Assembly: GCA_900769275.1 (NCBI GenBank)
Contig: CAAGGA010000161.1
Location: 1-17,816, forward strand
Length of the DNA stretch: 17,816 nucleotides
DNA from: an uncultured Prevotella sp.
GTDB lineage: Bacteria > Bacteroidota > Bacteroidia > Bacteroidales > Bacteroidaceae
Direction of reading: 5' to 3'
Below are positions 1 through 7,768 of this stretch, in pieces. Under the pieces are notes generated by a model. That model was not told where the DNA came from, ran no database searches, and saw only the letters and a list, made by a program, of their open reading frames with translations. Each line of letters opens with the position of its first letter. Positions within the stretch are counted from its first letter, which is position 1. A program made the position numbers and the translations under genes.

Positions 1-166
1 CAAACAAGCTTGGTTCTGCTCTTGCTTCGAGCGTCGGCTCATCGGTCACGTAGCCCGCTACGCTCAATGGTCTTTACCCCCTCGGTTCCCCCGTTATCGG
101 GGGACAGAAACCCTCTTCAACTTACAATTTGTCCTCGAAAATAAATCCAAAATATGACAAAGCGAA
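1..166. other. Intergenic region with GC-rich hairpins; possible REP-like repeat
   Basis: I see no convincing gene here. Two clean hairpins are visible: CGTAG/CTACG at 49-62 with loop CCCG, and CCCCCG/CGGGGG at 88-103 with loop TTAT. A further GAGCG (29-33) could pair with CGCTC (61-65). The stretch is more GC-rich and more palindromic than the other intergenic regions, and positions 104-166 drift to AT-rich sequence. On the minus strand a short open frame runs through both hairpins but has no start codon, so I do not call it a gene. The pattern suggests a dispersed palindromic repeat or the edge of one. That is inference, because no second copy lies in the window. Confidence 0.35.
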
Positions 167-236
167 TTAATAGAACCCACCTTGAGAGAATATCTGCATG
201 ACGCTTTGGAGAAGTCCTTTCATCATGTCCCACGGG

Positions 237-677
237 TTATTCCTCCATGAGATGATGCAGGAAATCGTCAAGGTCTTTCTCCAGATTCTCCATGAACGCT
301 CCACCGATGATGATGGTATCGTCGGTATCGGCAATGAACAATTCGTCAATATGCTCTCCCGTCTCTGTCTCCAGCACGAAACTGTAAGGCATTATGATAC
401 CGAGAGAAGCCCCGATATTGTCCGAGAGCAGAAGACTCCGTATGCCGTCAGCCACCTTCTTGTAGAAGAGGCTGTCGTCCTCCGTATTGTCTATCCACTC
501 TTCCACGACGATTCTCGTCACCTCCTTGTCATCATCATCGAAGACCATCACGTCACCAGTCTCCTGATTGACACGCAGATGCAGGTCAGTCATAACAGTC
601 GGTTCCTGCACCTTGGGGAATTTCTGCGCCACTTTTCCAAGCATGCGCATCAGCTGTGATTGGGTTTTGTCTGTCAT
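237..677 (-). CDS. Small acidic hypothetical protein, 146 aa
   Basis: I do not recognise the family. The product is rich in Asp and Glu, with runs such as VMVFDDDDKEV and DTDDTIII, and has no signal peptide or membrane segment, so it is probably cytoplasmic. The N-terminal half (TVMTDLHLRVNQETGDV, then VTRIVVEEWID) reads like alternating beta strands, and the C-terminus (FMENLEKDLDDFLHHLMEE) like an acidic amphipathic helix. It starts with ATG, 63 bases after the secA stop on the same strand, and no clear promoter is visible in that gap, so read-through from secA is likely. Its stop codon is TAA at 237-239. A +1 frame continues for about 23 coding-like codons beyond it to a stop at 167-169, so the C-terminus may be frameshifted in this sequence (see findings). 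Confidence 0.75.
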   Translation of the reverse strand: MTDKTQSQLMRMLGKVAQKFPKVQEPTVMTDLHLRVNQETGDVMVFDDDDKEVTRIVVEEWIDNTEDDSLFYKKVADGIRSLLLSDNIGASLGIIMPYSFVLETETGEHIDELFIADTDDTIIIGGAFMENLEKDLDDFLHHLMEE

Positions 678-740
678 ATATAAATAAGGTGTATAGTTTT
701 CGATGATGACAACGTTGCGGAAAGCATCCGTTCAGGTCCG

Positions 741-3700
741 TCAGATATTAGCTCCGTGACAGTGCTTGAACTTCTTGCCCGAACCGCACGGACACGGGTC
801 ATTGGGTCTCGGCAGCTTGCCTTTCACGATAGGAGCCTGACGCTGCGGACGCGCTGAGGGGTCATGATACTGCGGACGCTCTGGCGAAGCCTGCTGCTGC
901 GTCGGCTGCTGGCGTGAGCCGTCGGCTTCGAGCTGCTCATGGTGCGTGGTATATTGTGGCTGCTGCCTGCGTGGTTCCTCCTTGGGAGCCTCGTTGATTT
1001 CCACCTTGTTCTCCGCCTGTTCCGGCTGCGGTATTCTTGCCCGTGTGAGAATCATGGCGATGGAGTCGTGCATCTGGTTAATCATATTGTCCCAGAGCTT
1101 GACGCTTTCCAGCTTGAAGATAAGCAACGGGTCTTTCTGCTCATAGCTTGAGTTCTGCACGGAATGGCGCAGGTCATCAAGCTGTCGCAGGTTTTCCTTC
1201 CAGTTATCGTCAATGACGTTGAGCAGAATCATCTTCTCGAACTGTGTCACGATATTCTTTGCCTCCTTGTCATAGAGTTCCTTGAGGCTGAAGTTCATGT
1301 TGTACCCCATTCTTCCGTCGGTGACAGGAATGATGATGCGCTCATATCTCTCACCTGCATTCTCGTAGATATCCTTTACTACAGGCCATGCTGTGTCGGT
1401 CATGCGCTGCATACGGTTCTTGAACTCCGTGATAACGGTCTGGAAACACTTCTCGGCAAGCTCCTCTGCCGACATTGCCGAATGCTGTTCCTCCGTAAAC
1501 GGGAACTCCATGGCGAAGACCTTGAGGAACGATTCCTTGCATCCCTGATAGTCCTGCTTGTCGATAATGGCAGAGACACGATCCCAAAGGAGGTTGGTGA
1601 TGTCCATGCCGATACGCTCTCCCATGAGCGCATGGCGGCGGCGTTCATAGATGACGGTACGCTGCTTGTTCATCACGTCATCGTATTCGAGGAGTCTCTT
1701 ACGTATTCCGAAGTTGTTCTCCTCCACTTTCTTCTGCGCCCTCTCGATACTCTTGGAGATAAGTGGGCTTTCGATACGCTCTCCCTCCTCGAATCCGAGA
1801 CGGTCCATTACCTTTGCTATGCGTTCGGATGCGAAGAGACGCATGAGTTTGTCTTCGAGTGAAACATAGAAGACAGAAGAACCCGGGTCTCCCTGACGGC
1901 CGGCACGTCCACGCAACTGCCTGTCAACACGGCGGCTCTCGTGACGCTCCGTACCGATGATGGCGAGACCTCCCGCAGCCTTTACCTCCGGCGTGAGCTT
2001 GATGTCGGTACCGCGACCTGCCATGTTGGTGGCTATGGTGACAGCACCGAGACCGTTGGCTGAGCGTCCTGCCTCTGCTACGATGAGCGATTCCCGTGCG
2101 TGCTCCTTGGCGTTGAGCACGTTGTGAGGTATGTTCCTCATCTTGAGCATACGGCTTATCAGCTCAGAAATCTCTACGGAAGTAGTGCCGACGAGTACCG
2201 GGCGGCCGGCATTGCGCATGGCTTCAATCTCCTCTATGACGGCGATATACTTCTCACGGTTGGTCTTGTACACGCGGTCATCCATGTCATTGCGGAGGAC
2301 GGGGCGGTTGGTAGGTATCTCCACCACGTCAAGCTTGTAGATGTCCCAGAACTCTCCCGCCTCGGTACTTGCCGTACCGGTCATGCCGGCGAGCTTGTGA
2401 TACATACGGAAATAGTTCTGCAGCGTGATGGTGGCATAGGTCTGCGTAGCATCCTCCACCTTTACGTGTTCCTTGGCCTCTACCGCCTGATGCAGTCCGT
2501 CGCTCCATCGTCTGCCTTCCATGATACGTCCTGTCTGCTCATCGACTATCTTCACCTGTCCGTCCATCACGACATACTGGTCGTCACGGTTGAACATGGA
2601 ATATGCTTTCAGCAGTTGCTGTATGGTATGCACACGCTCCGACTGCACGGAATAGTGCTGCATGAGAGCGTCTTTCTTTGCGAGTCGTTCCTCGTCGGAC
2701 AGTCCTTTCTCCGCTTCGAGGGCGGAAAGTTCTGAAGTTATGTCAGGCAGGACGAACAGTTCCTTGTCTCCCACCTGCTGCGAGAGCCATTCCACGCCCT
2801 TGTCCGTAAGGTCAGCGGAATTATGCTTCTCGTCTGCGACGAAGTAAAGGGGCTTTACGGCCTCCGGCATACGGCGGTTGTTGTTCTCCATGTATATCTC
2901 TTCCGTCTTGAGCATACCGGACTTTATGCCCTCCTCCGAGAGGTATTTCACGAGCGGGCGGTTCTTCGGCAGAGCCTTGAACGAGCGGTACAGGGCGAGG
3001 AATCCCTCGTCCGTCTTCTGCTGGTTCTTCTCTTTCAGTCCCTCGGTAATGAGCTGCTTTGCATCTGACAGATACTGCGTGGCGAGTTTCCTCTGCACAC
3101 CCACGAGTTTCTCGACGAGAGGCTGGTATTCCTCGAACATCTGGTCGCCGCCCTTGGGCACCGGACCGCTGATGATAAGCGGTGTACGCGCATCGTCAAT
3201 AAGCACGGAATCGACCTCATCGACGATGGCGAAGTTGTGGCGGCGCTGCACGAGGTCATCAGGCTGCATTGCCATATTGTCACGCAGATAGTCGAAACCG
3301 AACTCATTGTTCGTTCCGAACGTGATGTCGGCGAGATATGCCTTGCGTCGTGCATCGGAGTTGGGCTGATGCTTGTCGATGCAATCTACGGAGAGCCCAT
3401 GGAACATATACAGCGGTCCCATCCACTCGGAGTCACGCTTTGCGAGGTAGTCGTTGACGGTAACGACGTGCACGCCGTTGCCTGTAAGGGCATTGAGGAA
3501 CACGGGGCAGGTAGCAACGAGGGTCTTTCCCTCACCCGTAGCCATCTCGGCTATCTTGCCCTGATGGAGCACGATGCCACCGAAGAGCTGCACGTCATAG
3601 TGAACCATCTCCCACTTCACGTCGTTGCCTCCTGCCGTCCAGTGGTTGTGATAAATGGCTTTGTCGCCCTCTATCGTCACAAAGTCATTTGCAGGATTGG

Positions 3701-4118
3701 CAGCAAGCTCACGGTCGAAGTCCGTAGCCGTCACTATCGTCTCCTCATTCTCGGTAAAGCGGCGTGCCGTATCCTTGACGATGCCGAAGACCTCGGGAAA
3801 TACCTCGTTGAGCACTTCCTCATATCTGTCAAGCACTTCTTTCTCAAGTTTATCCACCTGTGCGAACAATGACTCGCGCTCGTCGATAGGAGTATCTTCT
3901 ATCTTGACCTTTATCTCCTCTATCTGCTTCTTCAGGTCATCGGCAGAACTGCGCACGTGATTGCGTATCTCCGCTGACTTGGCACGAAGTTCATCGTTTG
4001 ACAATGCCTGAATGGCAGGATAAGCCGCCTTGATTTTTTCCACAAGGGGCATGATTGCCTTCCTGTCACGGCTTGCCTTATTGCCGAAGAAGGCCTCTAA
4101 TATTGATTTGAAATTCAT
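741..4118 (-). CDS. secA: Preprotein translocase ATPase SecA
   Basis: SecA is the motor ATPase that drives unfolded preproteins through the SecYEG channel at the inner membrane. The 1125-residue product has the diagnostic order of motifs: Walker A ATGEGKT at about 193-199, the helicase motif VTVNDYLAKRD at about 219-229, Walker B IVDEVDSVLIDDART at about 298-312, the second helicase domain with NMAGRGTDIKL and the arginine-rich ESRRVDRQLRGRAGRQGDPG, and a C-terminal zinc-binding tail with CPCGSGKKFKHC at about 1109-1120. It is much longer than the 901-residue E. coli protein. Most of the extra length lies between Walker B and the second helicase domain (about residues 320-500) and in a Gln/Pro-rich linker before the zinc tail, as is usual in Bacteroidota. 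The start is ATG, with its own promoter upstream. No key residue is missing. Confidence 0.98.
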   Translation of the reverse strand: MNFKSILEAFFGNKASRDRKAIMPLVEKIKAAYPAIQALSNDELRAKSAEIRNHVRSSADDLKKQIEEIKVKIEDTPIDERESLFAQVDKLEKEVLDRYEEVLNEVFPEVFGIVKDTARRFTENEETIVTATDFDRELAANPANDFVTIEGDKAIYHNHWTAGGNDVKWEMVHYDVQLFGGIVLHQGKIAEMATGEGKTLVATCPVFLNALTGNGVHVVTVNDYLAKRDSEWMGPLYMFHGLSVDCIDKHQPNSDARRKAYLADITFGTNNEFGFDYLRDNMAMQPDDLVQRRHNFAIVDEVDSVLIDDARTPLIISGPVPKGGDQMFEEYQPLVEKLVGVQRKLATQYLSDAKQLITEGLKEKNQQKTDEGFLALYRSFKALPKNRPLVKYLSEEGIKSGMLKTEEIYMENNNRRMPEAVKPLYFVADEKHNSADLTDKGVEWLSQQVGDKELFVLPDITSELSALEAEKGLSDEERLAKKDALMQHYSVQSERVHTIQQLLKAYSMFNRDDQYVVMDGQVKIVDEQTGRIMEGRRWSDGLHQAVEAKEHVKVEDATQTYATITLQNYFRMYHKLAGMTGTASTEAGEFWDIYKLDVVEIPTNRPVLRNDMDDRVYKTNREKYIAVIEEIEAMRNAGRPVLVGTTSVEISELISRMLKMRNIPHNVLNAKEHARESLIVAEAGRSANGLGAVTIATNMAGRGTDIKLTPEVKAAGGLAIIGTERHESRRVDRQLRGRAGRQGDPGSSVFYVSLEDKLMRLFASERIAKVMDRLGFEEGERIESPLISKSIERAQKKVEENNFGIRKRLLEYDDVMNKQRTVIYERRRHALMGERIGMDITNLLWDRVSAIIDKQDYQGCKESFLKVFAMEFPFTEEQHSAMSAEELAEKCFQTVITEFKNRMQRMTDTAWPVVKDIYENAGERYERIIIPVTDGRMGYNMNFSLKELYDKEAKNIVTQFEKMILLNVIDDNWKENLRQLDDLRHSVQNSSYEQKDPLLIFKLESVKLWDNMINQMHDSIAMILTRARIPQPEQAENKVEINEAPKEEPRRQQPQYTTHHEQLEADGSRQQPTQQQASPERPQYHDPSARPQRQAPIVKGKLPRPNDPCPCGSGKKFKHCHGANI

Positions 4119-4160
4119 ATCTTGTATTATGCTGTTTTTTCCAATTGTTCAATCAATTTG

Positions 4161-4168
4161 CAAAAATA
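4161..4168 (-). promoter_or_regulatory. Probable secA promoter, -7 element
   Basis: Read on the minus strand the sequence is TATTTTTG, an exact match to the Bacteroidota -7 consensus TAnnTTTG. It lies 42 bases upstream of the secA ATG, giving a leader of roughly 35-40 nt that ends in A-rich sequence. A -33 TTG is not obvious; the corresponding region is a run of A and T. Confidence 0.65.
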
Positions 4169-4379
4169 ATACTTTTTTTTCAGAAAAGCGAAAAAAAGCG
4201 TGATTATTTACACCTTTGCCGCAAAACGACACCTACGCTACCGTTCTGACATGAGAATACAGAATGTCAGGAATATCCTTTTTCCTCTTACACTTTGCAT
4301 TTCCGTTTCCTCCGACCTTACGCCCTATTCCTGAATCGGGGGACCGCCTTTTCCGGGGATTTCCGGCCTTCTCAGCACG

Positions 4380-4506
4380 TGAAAACAAAGGTTTCCCATG
4401 CAAAAGCCAAGGTTTCAGAGGTAAAAAGCCAAGGTTTTACGCTGCGAAAGCGCCGCCTTTACATGGTAATACCTATGAGATTACTGCACGAAAGCACAGC
4501 TTTTAC
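4380..4506. repeat. Degenerate 22-bp periodic array (A-rich / T-rich hexamers every 11 bp)
   Basis: T-rich hexamers end at 4418 (TTTCAG), 4440 (TTTTAC), 4462 (CTTTAC), 4484 (GATTAC) and 4506 (TTTTAC), exactly 22 bases apart. Midway between them lie purine-rich hexamers AAAAGC (4402-4407 and 4424-4429), GAAAGC (4446-4451) and GAAAGC (4490-4495), separated by five-base spacers. Adjacent hexamers are partly complementary, for example AAAGC-ACA-GCTTT at 4491-4503, so each unit is an imperfect palindrome. The first unit is one base short (GGTTT to GGTTT 21 bp). A related array occurs at 17507-17618. No identical spacers or cas genes are present, so this is not CRISPR. Confidence 0.7.
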
Positions 4507-4713
4507 CCGAAGATTCCGCCGAAATATCGTTACAAAAATCTTATCTACCTGACTGTCAAAGACTTCCTTTTTCGGGCGATAATTCCAATATTTGCGCACA
4601 AATATTTTTCATTTACAAATTCCGGACTCTCGCAAGGCGTCAGGAAAACAAAATGCAAGTAAAAATAAAATTCCGCTGTCAATCCGTCATTCTTCTGATA
4701 ATCGAGAGCAGTA

Positions 4714-4781
4714 CTGTAAACCGACACCGTCACTCCCGAGGAAGTCACGATGCAGACATTCTGTCACAACCGGGTTTACAG
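4714..4781 (-). repeat. Long-range inverted repeat downstream of the PafA-like gene
   Basis: CTGTAAACC at 4714-4722 is a perfect inverted copy of GGTTTACAG at 4773-4781, with 50 bases between. It begins nine bases beyond the stop codon of the minus-strand PafA-like gene, so it would be in its 3' untranslated region. There is no T-run after the second arm, so it is not a standard intrinsic terminator. The arms contain the same GTTTAC hexamer seen in the repeat arrays. Confidence 0.35.
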
Positions 4782-4789
4782 CCCCCGTC

Positions 4790-6391
4790 TCAGAACAAAG
4801 GCAGACTGCGGCATCCGTTCGGTGCACGGATGCGGATTGATTTGGAGATGGTGGGAGCTATGCGGTCGGTGCTCACCACGGTGGAAATACGTTCCGGCTT
4901 CACTCCGGAACCATAGAAAATAATAGGGAATATGACAGGAACTGCCGACACGTCATACTTCTCTCCCGTGTTCTCATTGACGAGATGCCATCCCGGGGCT
5001 ATCTCGCAGACAATGTCACCGCAGAGAGTATGGTTGTACGTATTCCTTATTCTGGCAATGTCATCGTTAGCCGGCGAGAGGATTCTGTCAACGGTATGAA
5101 CGTCCCTTATGCCGTCACTGAGGAGCAGGAAGTCATGCGCATTGTCGAGCACCTCTTTCATGTTGAGGTGCTGCTGCTCTATGAGTTTCCTGTTAAGGTA
5201 TATCTGGTTGTGATGGACTGCATCGACATATTGCCCGTTTCCATATATAGAAACAAGGTACATATTGAGGAGATTGGCGGTGCGGTTCACGTAGAAAGTG
5301 CCGGAGGGGATATGGTAACTGGCATAATCGCCGTCGTCCGAGTCTTCGTAACCTGTGGATGTCACGACAAACAGCACCTTGCCCTTCCCCACTTTCTCCT
5401 CCAGTGTCTGCACGAGACGCTTCACCTCGTAGTCAAGGCGCATATACGTGTCCTGCAGTTCCATACGGCTGTCCTTCAGCGAGGCATCGCTGTATTTGCC
5501 TGCATAGTACTGCAAGCAAAGCAAATCTGTCACGTCATCGTCACCAAGACGCAGGGCAGCCTGGGTGCGGAGTGCCATATCCGTCATGTCGGCATTGACC
5601 AATGCGCTCTTCTTATACTCGACGAAACGCTTCTGTCCGGTAAAAGGATGCGAGAAAGACTTCTCCAGTCCGCCTCCCATAAAGAAGCTCATGGTCTCGG
5701 CAGTCTTTGTATAAGGAGTCCATTTCAGCGACCTGAGTCTCTCGGGCAGAGGATTGTTTGCCGTCGTCTGCACCGCCCATGGCGTCTGCATGGCAGGGTA
5801 ATAGTTGGTGGAAGTCCAGGCTCCTGTCCGGTCATCCAGCCACAGCACGCAGTCGGCAGCATGACCGGCACTGAGTATTGCAGCATCGCGCCACGGTGCT
5901 ATGCTGACCACCTTGGCCTGACCATTGGTGAATATCTTCAGTTCATCGCCGAGAGTAGAAGTGAGCAGGTTCCTTGCCGAAGCAGGCTCCCTCTCCTTTC
6001 CCTGCTTTACGGTGAAGTCATCCGTACACCCCACGGCTCTCAGCGTCTTGCGGTCAAGCCACGAAGCCGACACTATGCCGTTGTAATACGGCACGGAACC
6101 CGTAGAAATCGTGGCGTTTGCCGATGCACGGTCGGCAGGGATAAAGTTATTGACAGCCTGTTCATAGACCTTTCCCTTGCCCAGAAGCCTGCTGAAGCCA
6201 CCGTCTTCAAACAGGGCGCAGAACGTCTGCATATAGTCCGAACGGAACTGGTCTATGGTAATGTTCACGACAAGGCGCGGTATCTCCTGCGATGATGACT
6301 GTGCCAGTATGCCATTTGCATACATAGAAGCAAGAATAAGCAGTGATACGTATCTGTATGTGTTGGCAGGCTTGTTCATTTTCTGTTTCAT
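4790..6391 (-). CDS. PafA-like alkaline phosphatase superfamily protein, probable pseudoenzyme
   Basis: The 533-residue product has a signal peptide (hydrophobic about 14-29, AxA-type site near ILAQ) and aligns by eye along its length with PafA-type periplasmic alkaline phosphatases: VVNITIDQFRSDYM (about 41-54), ISTGSVPYYNGIVSASW (about 95-111), AAILSAGHAADCVLW (about 170-184), ELQDTYMRLDYEVKRL (about 311-326) and a C-terminal IIFYGSGVKP. The catalytic positions are changed. The nucleophile segment TGHA reads SANA (Ser90). The DxxxH metal pair reads K299xxxA303, the ADHG motif reads STGY (345-348), and the late metal His before FYG is Ile. The catalytic Lys and Arg before AGH are also absent. 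Only the first metal Asp (D47) remains. It follows lnb by 102 bases on the same strand and may be cotranscribed. I infer a binding or structural role rather than phosphatase activity. Confidence 0.85.
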   Translation of the reverse strand: MKQKMNKPANTYRYVSLLILASMYANGILAQSSSQEIPRLVVNITIDQFRSDYMQTFCALFEDGGFSRLLGKGKVYEQAVNNFIPADRASANATISTGSVPYYNGIVSASWLDRKTLRAVGCTDDFTVKQGKEREPASARNLLTSTLGDELKIFTNGQAKVVSIAPWRDAAILSAGHAADCVLWLDDRTGAWTSTNYYPAMQTPWAVQTTANNPLPERLRSLKWTPYTKTAETMSFFMGGGLEKSFSHPFTGQKRFVEYKKSALVNADMTDMALRTQAALRLGDDDVTDLLCLQYYAGKYSDASLKDSRMELQDTYMRLDYEVKRLVQTLEEKVGKGKVLFVVTSTGYEDSDDGDYASYHIPSGTFYVNRTANLLNMYLVSIYGNGQYVDAVHHNQIYLNRKLIEQQHLNMKEVLDNAHDFLLLSDGIRDVHTVDRILSPANDDIARIRNTYNHTLCGDIVCEIAPGWHLVNENTGEKYDVSAVPVIFPIIFYGSGVKPERISTVVSTDRIAPTISKSIRIRAPNGCRSLPLF

Positions 6392-6493
6392 AATTCTAAG
6401 AAAACCAATGTTTTCCGGCTTAATCCTTAAGGTTTACCGACAACCAAAATTGGGATTCCGGGATTCGGGAACGCAACGGTTTCTATGCCATTG

Positions 6494-7711
6494 TCACCTC
6501 TTCGGAACGGTGCGGAAAAGAGAGTTCAGTGTTCTTATAAGCAAAATCAGTGCCAAAACGTTCATTCCCTCCGCATAGCACTGGAATATGTTGCCCAAAA
6601 AGAAAAGCGACAGGATGAGGAGCGTCACCCGATTCCTGTACTTCCACTTCACGAAAGGAGAATAGAGTATCAGCCACAGAGGGCAGCACAGCAGTATCTG
6701 AAGATTCATGCGCACCGTAGGATGCTCGCTGAACATCATCACCACAAGGAGCAGACCGCAGAGACCGAAAACATGGAACAGCACAATGTCAAGCCATCTC
6801 ATCTTCCTGTGCCACACATACCTCTCCATCAAGGTCAGCAGGACGACAACCGCAAGAACCACAAAGGCACATTGCCTGGGCGAAAGCGGGAAGTCCGGCA
6901 TCGGCTCTGCCATGCTGACACCCGCCGGCAGGAGGACGAAAGAGGAATCCACGAGGAGAGACGCCTCACCGCCGGCACGGAGGACGGAAGCCGAATCAAA
7001 GTCCGCCATCAGCACCTCAGGAATAAATTCCCTGCCGTCATGAGAGGCCTCCGCATCCGACTGCACCCCGAGCAGGAAGTCATTGCCCCATCTGCACCAC
7101 GGATAACCCTCTGTCTTCCAATGCACAAGCTCACGAAAGCTCATCCTCCCGCACTGCTTTCCCACAGCGGCATACTCCACCTTTCCATCCAATGCGCCAA
7201 GTATCACGTCGCGTGCACGCGTAGTACAATTGTCATAATAGAAATTATATCTGTACGTCCTATTCTCCGGCCGATAGTTTTCCTCCAAGGCAAGGAGCAG
7301 CCTGCGCTTCTCCGCCACTGTCAGATGCAGACGCTGCTGACGCACCATCGACCCATAGTAACAATACTCACGGAGGAAATACCGTGTAGGAACCACTGCC
7401 ATGACATAGTCAGTCCACCCGAGAATAAAATTGATAACAAAGTTCGGCTTGCCAGAGTCAAAGACTCCCCAATTGACCGAGACATCTACTCCATCGTCTT
7501 CATTGCACACACGCAGAGCCGTATGACCATAAAGGCTGTACACCTCCTCATGCGGCATGCACGTAAGGAGACTTATTTCCGTCTTCACCAGAGTGCTGTC
7601 ATCAAACCCGGAAGGCGAAAGCACCGATACAGACTGAGCAAAAACAGCCTGTGACAAAAGCAGGAAAACAGCCGTTGATGCCGCCCGAAAAAATCTTATT
7701 ATTCGTTTCAC
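6494..7711 (-). CDS. lnb: Lipoprotein N-acyltransferase Lnb (DUF4105)
   Basis: Lnb N-acylates the terminal cysteine of diacylated lipoproteins in Bacteroidota, replacing the Lnt of proteobacteria. The 405-residue product has an N-terminal signal or anchor (residues about 6-25, ending AVFAQ), then the DUF4105 domain with YSLYGHTALRV (His63) and NFYYDNCTTRARD (Cys162), the conserved His and Cys of the family. From about residue 285 to the end come roughly five hydrophobic membrane segments. Architecture and length match the family. The start codon is GTG at 7709-7711: an in-frame TAA lies six codons upstream, and no other usable start precedes the signal sequence. The likely -7 promoter element ends only four bases before this GTG. 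Its PafA-like neighbour lies 102 bases downstream. The assignment as Lnb rests on family knowledge; other DUF4105 functions cannot be excluded. Confidence 0.88.
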   Translation of the reverse strand: MKRIIRFFRAASTAVFLLLSQAVFAQSVSVLSPSGFDDSTLVKTEISLLTCMPHEEVYSLYGHTALRVCNEDDGVDVSVNWGVFDSGKPNFVINFILGWTDYVMAVVPTRYFLREYCYYGSMVRQQRLHLTVAEKRRLLLALEENYRPENRTYRYNFYYDNCTTRARDVILGALDGKVEYAAVGKQCGRMSFRELVHWKTEGYPWCRWGNDFLLGVQSDAEASHDGREFIPEVLMADFDSASVLRAGGEASLLVDSSFVLLPAGVSMAEPMPDFPLSPRQCAFVVLAVVVLLTLMERYVWHRKMRWLDIVLFHVFGLCGLLLVVMMFSEHPTVRMNLQILLCCPLWLILYSPFVKWKYRNRVTLLILSLFFLGNIFQCYAEGMNVLALILLIRTLNSLFRTVPKR

Positions 7712-7715
7712 GATG

Positions 7716-7723
7716 CAAAAATA
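7716..7723 (-). promoter_or_regulatory. Probable lnb promoter, -7 element
   Basis: The minus strand reads TATTTTTG, matching TAnnTTTG. It ends four bases before the GTG start of lnb, so transcription would begin at or within a few bases of the start codon. A -33 TTG is not evident. Confidence 0.55.
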
Positions 7724-7768
7724 ACTTTATTTTATCACATTTAATGCCTTTATTTCATTTTTTTTCAA

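Larger units (their letters stand above)
4119..4789. other. 671-base intergenic region upstream of secA
   Basis: This gap separates the PafA-like stop codon from the secA start, both on the minus strand. It holds the secA promoter (4161-4168), an A/T-rich zone (4120-4210), a degenerate 22-bp periodic array (4380-4506) and a long-range inverted repeat (4714-4781). Several open frames cross it, the longest 132 codons at 4264-4662 on the plus strand. Their product is rich in Lys, Phe and Pro, reads directly off the repeat units and resembles no protein I know, so I do not call a gene. Confidence 0.7.

Noticed and set aside
4200..4222. Plus-strand promoter ending in CACCTTTG
   Set aside because: It lacks the TA of TAnnTTTG, and no plus-strand gene lies downstream.
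4380..4506. CRISPR array
   Set aside because: Units are only 22 bp, strongly degenerate, without unique 30-40-base spacers, and no cas genes are present.
4264..4662. 132-codon open frame on the plus strand in the gap upstream of secA
   Set aside because: It runs through the periodic array, its product is a Lys/Phe/Pro-rich repeat read-out with no recognisable domain, and no promoter or start signal supports it.
4985..6295. 436-codon plus-strand open frame
   Set aside because: It lies wholly opposite the PafA-like gene, whose protein aligns with a known family; the plus-strand product has no recognisable features.
6485..7654. 389-codon plus-strand open frame opposite lnb
   Set aside because: The His- and Arg-rich product has no domain logic, while the minus strand encodes a complete DUF4105 protein with signal and membrane segments.
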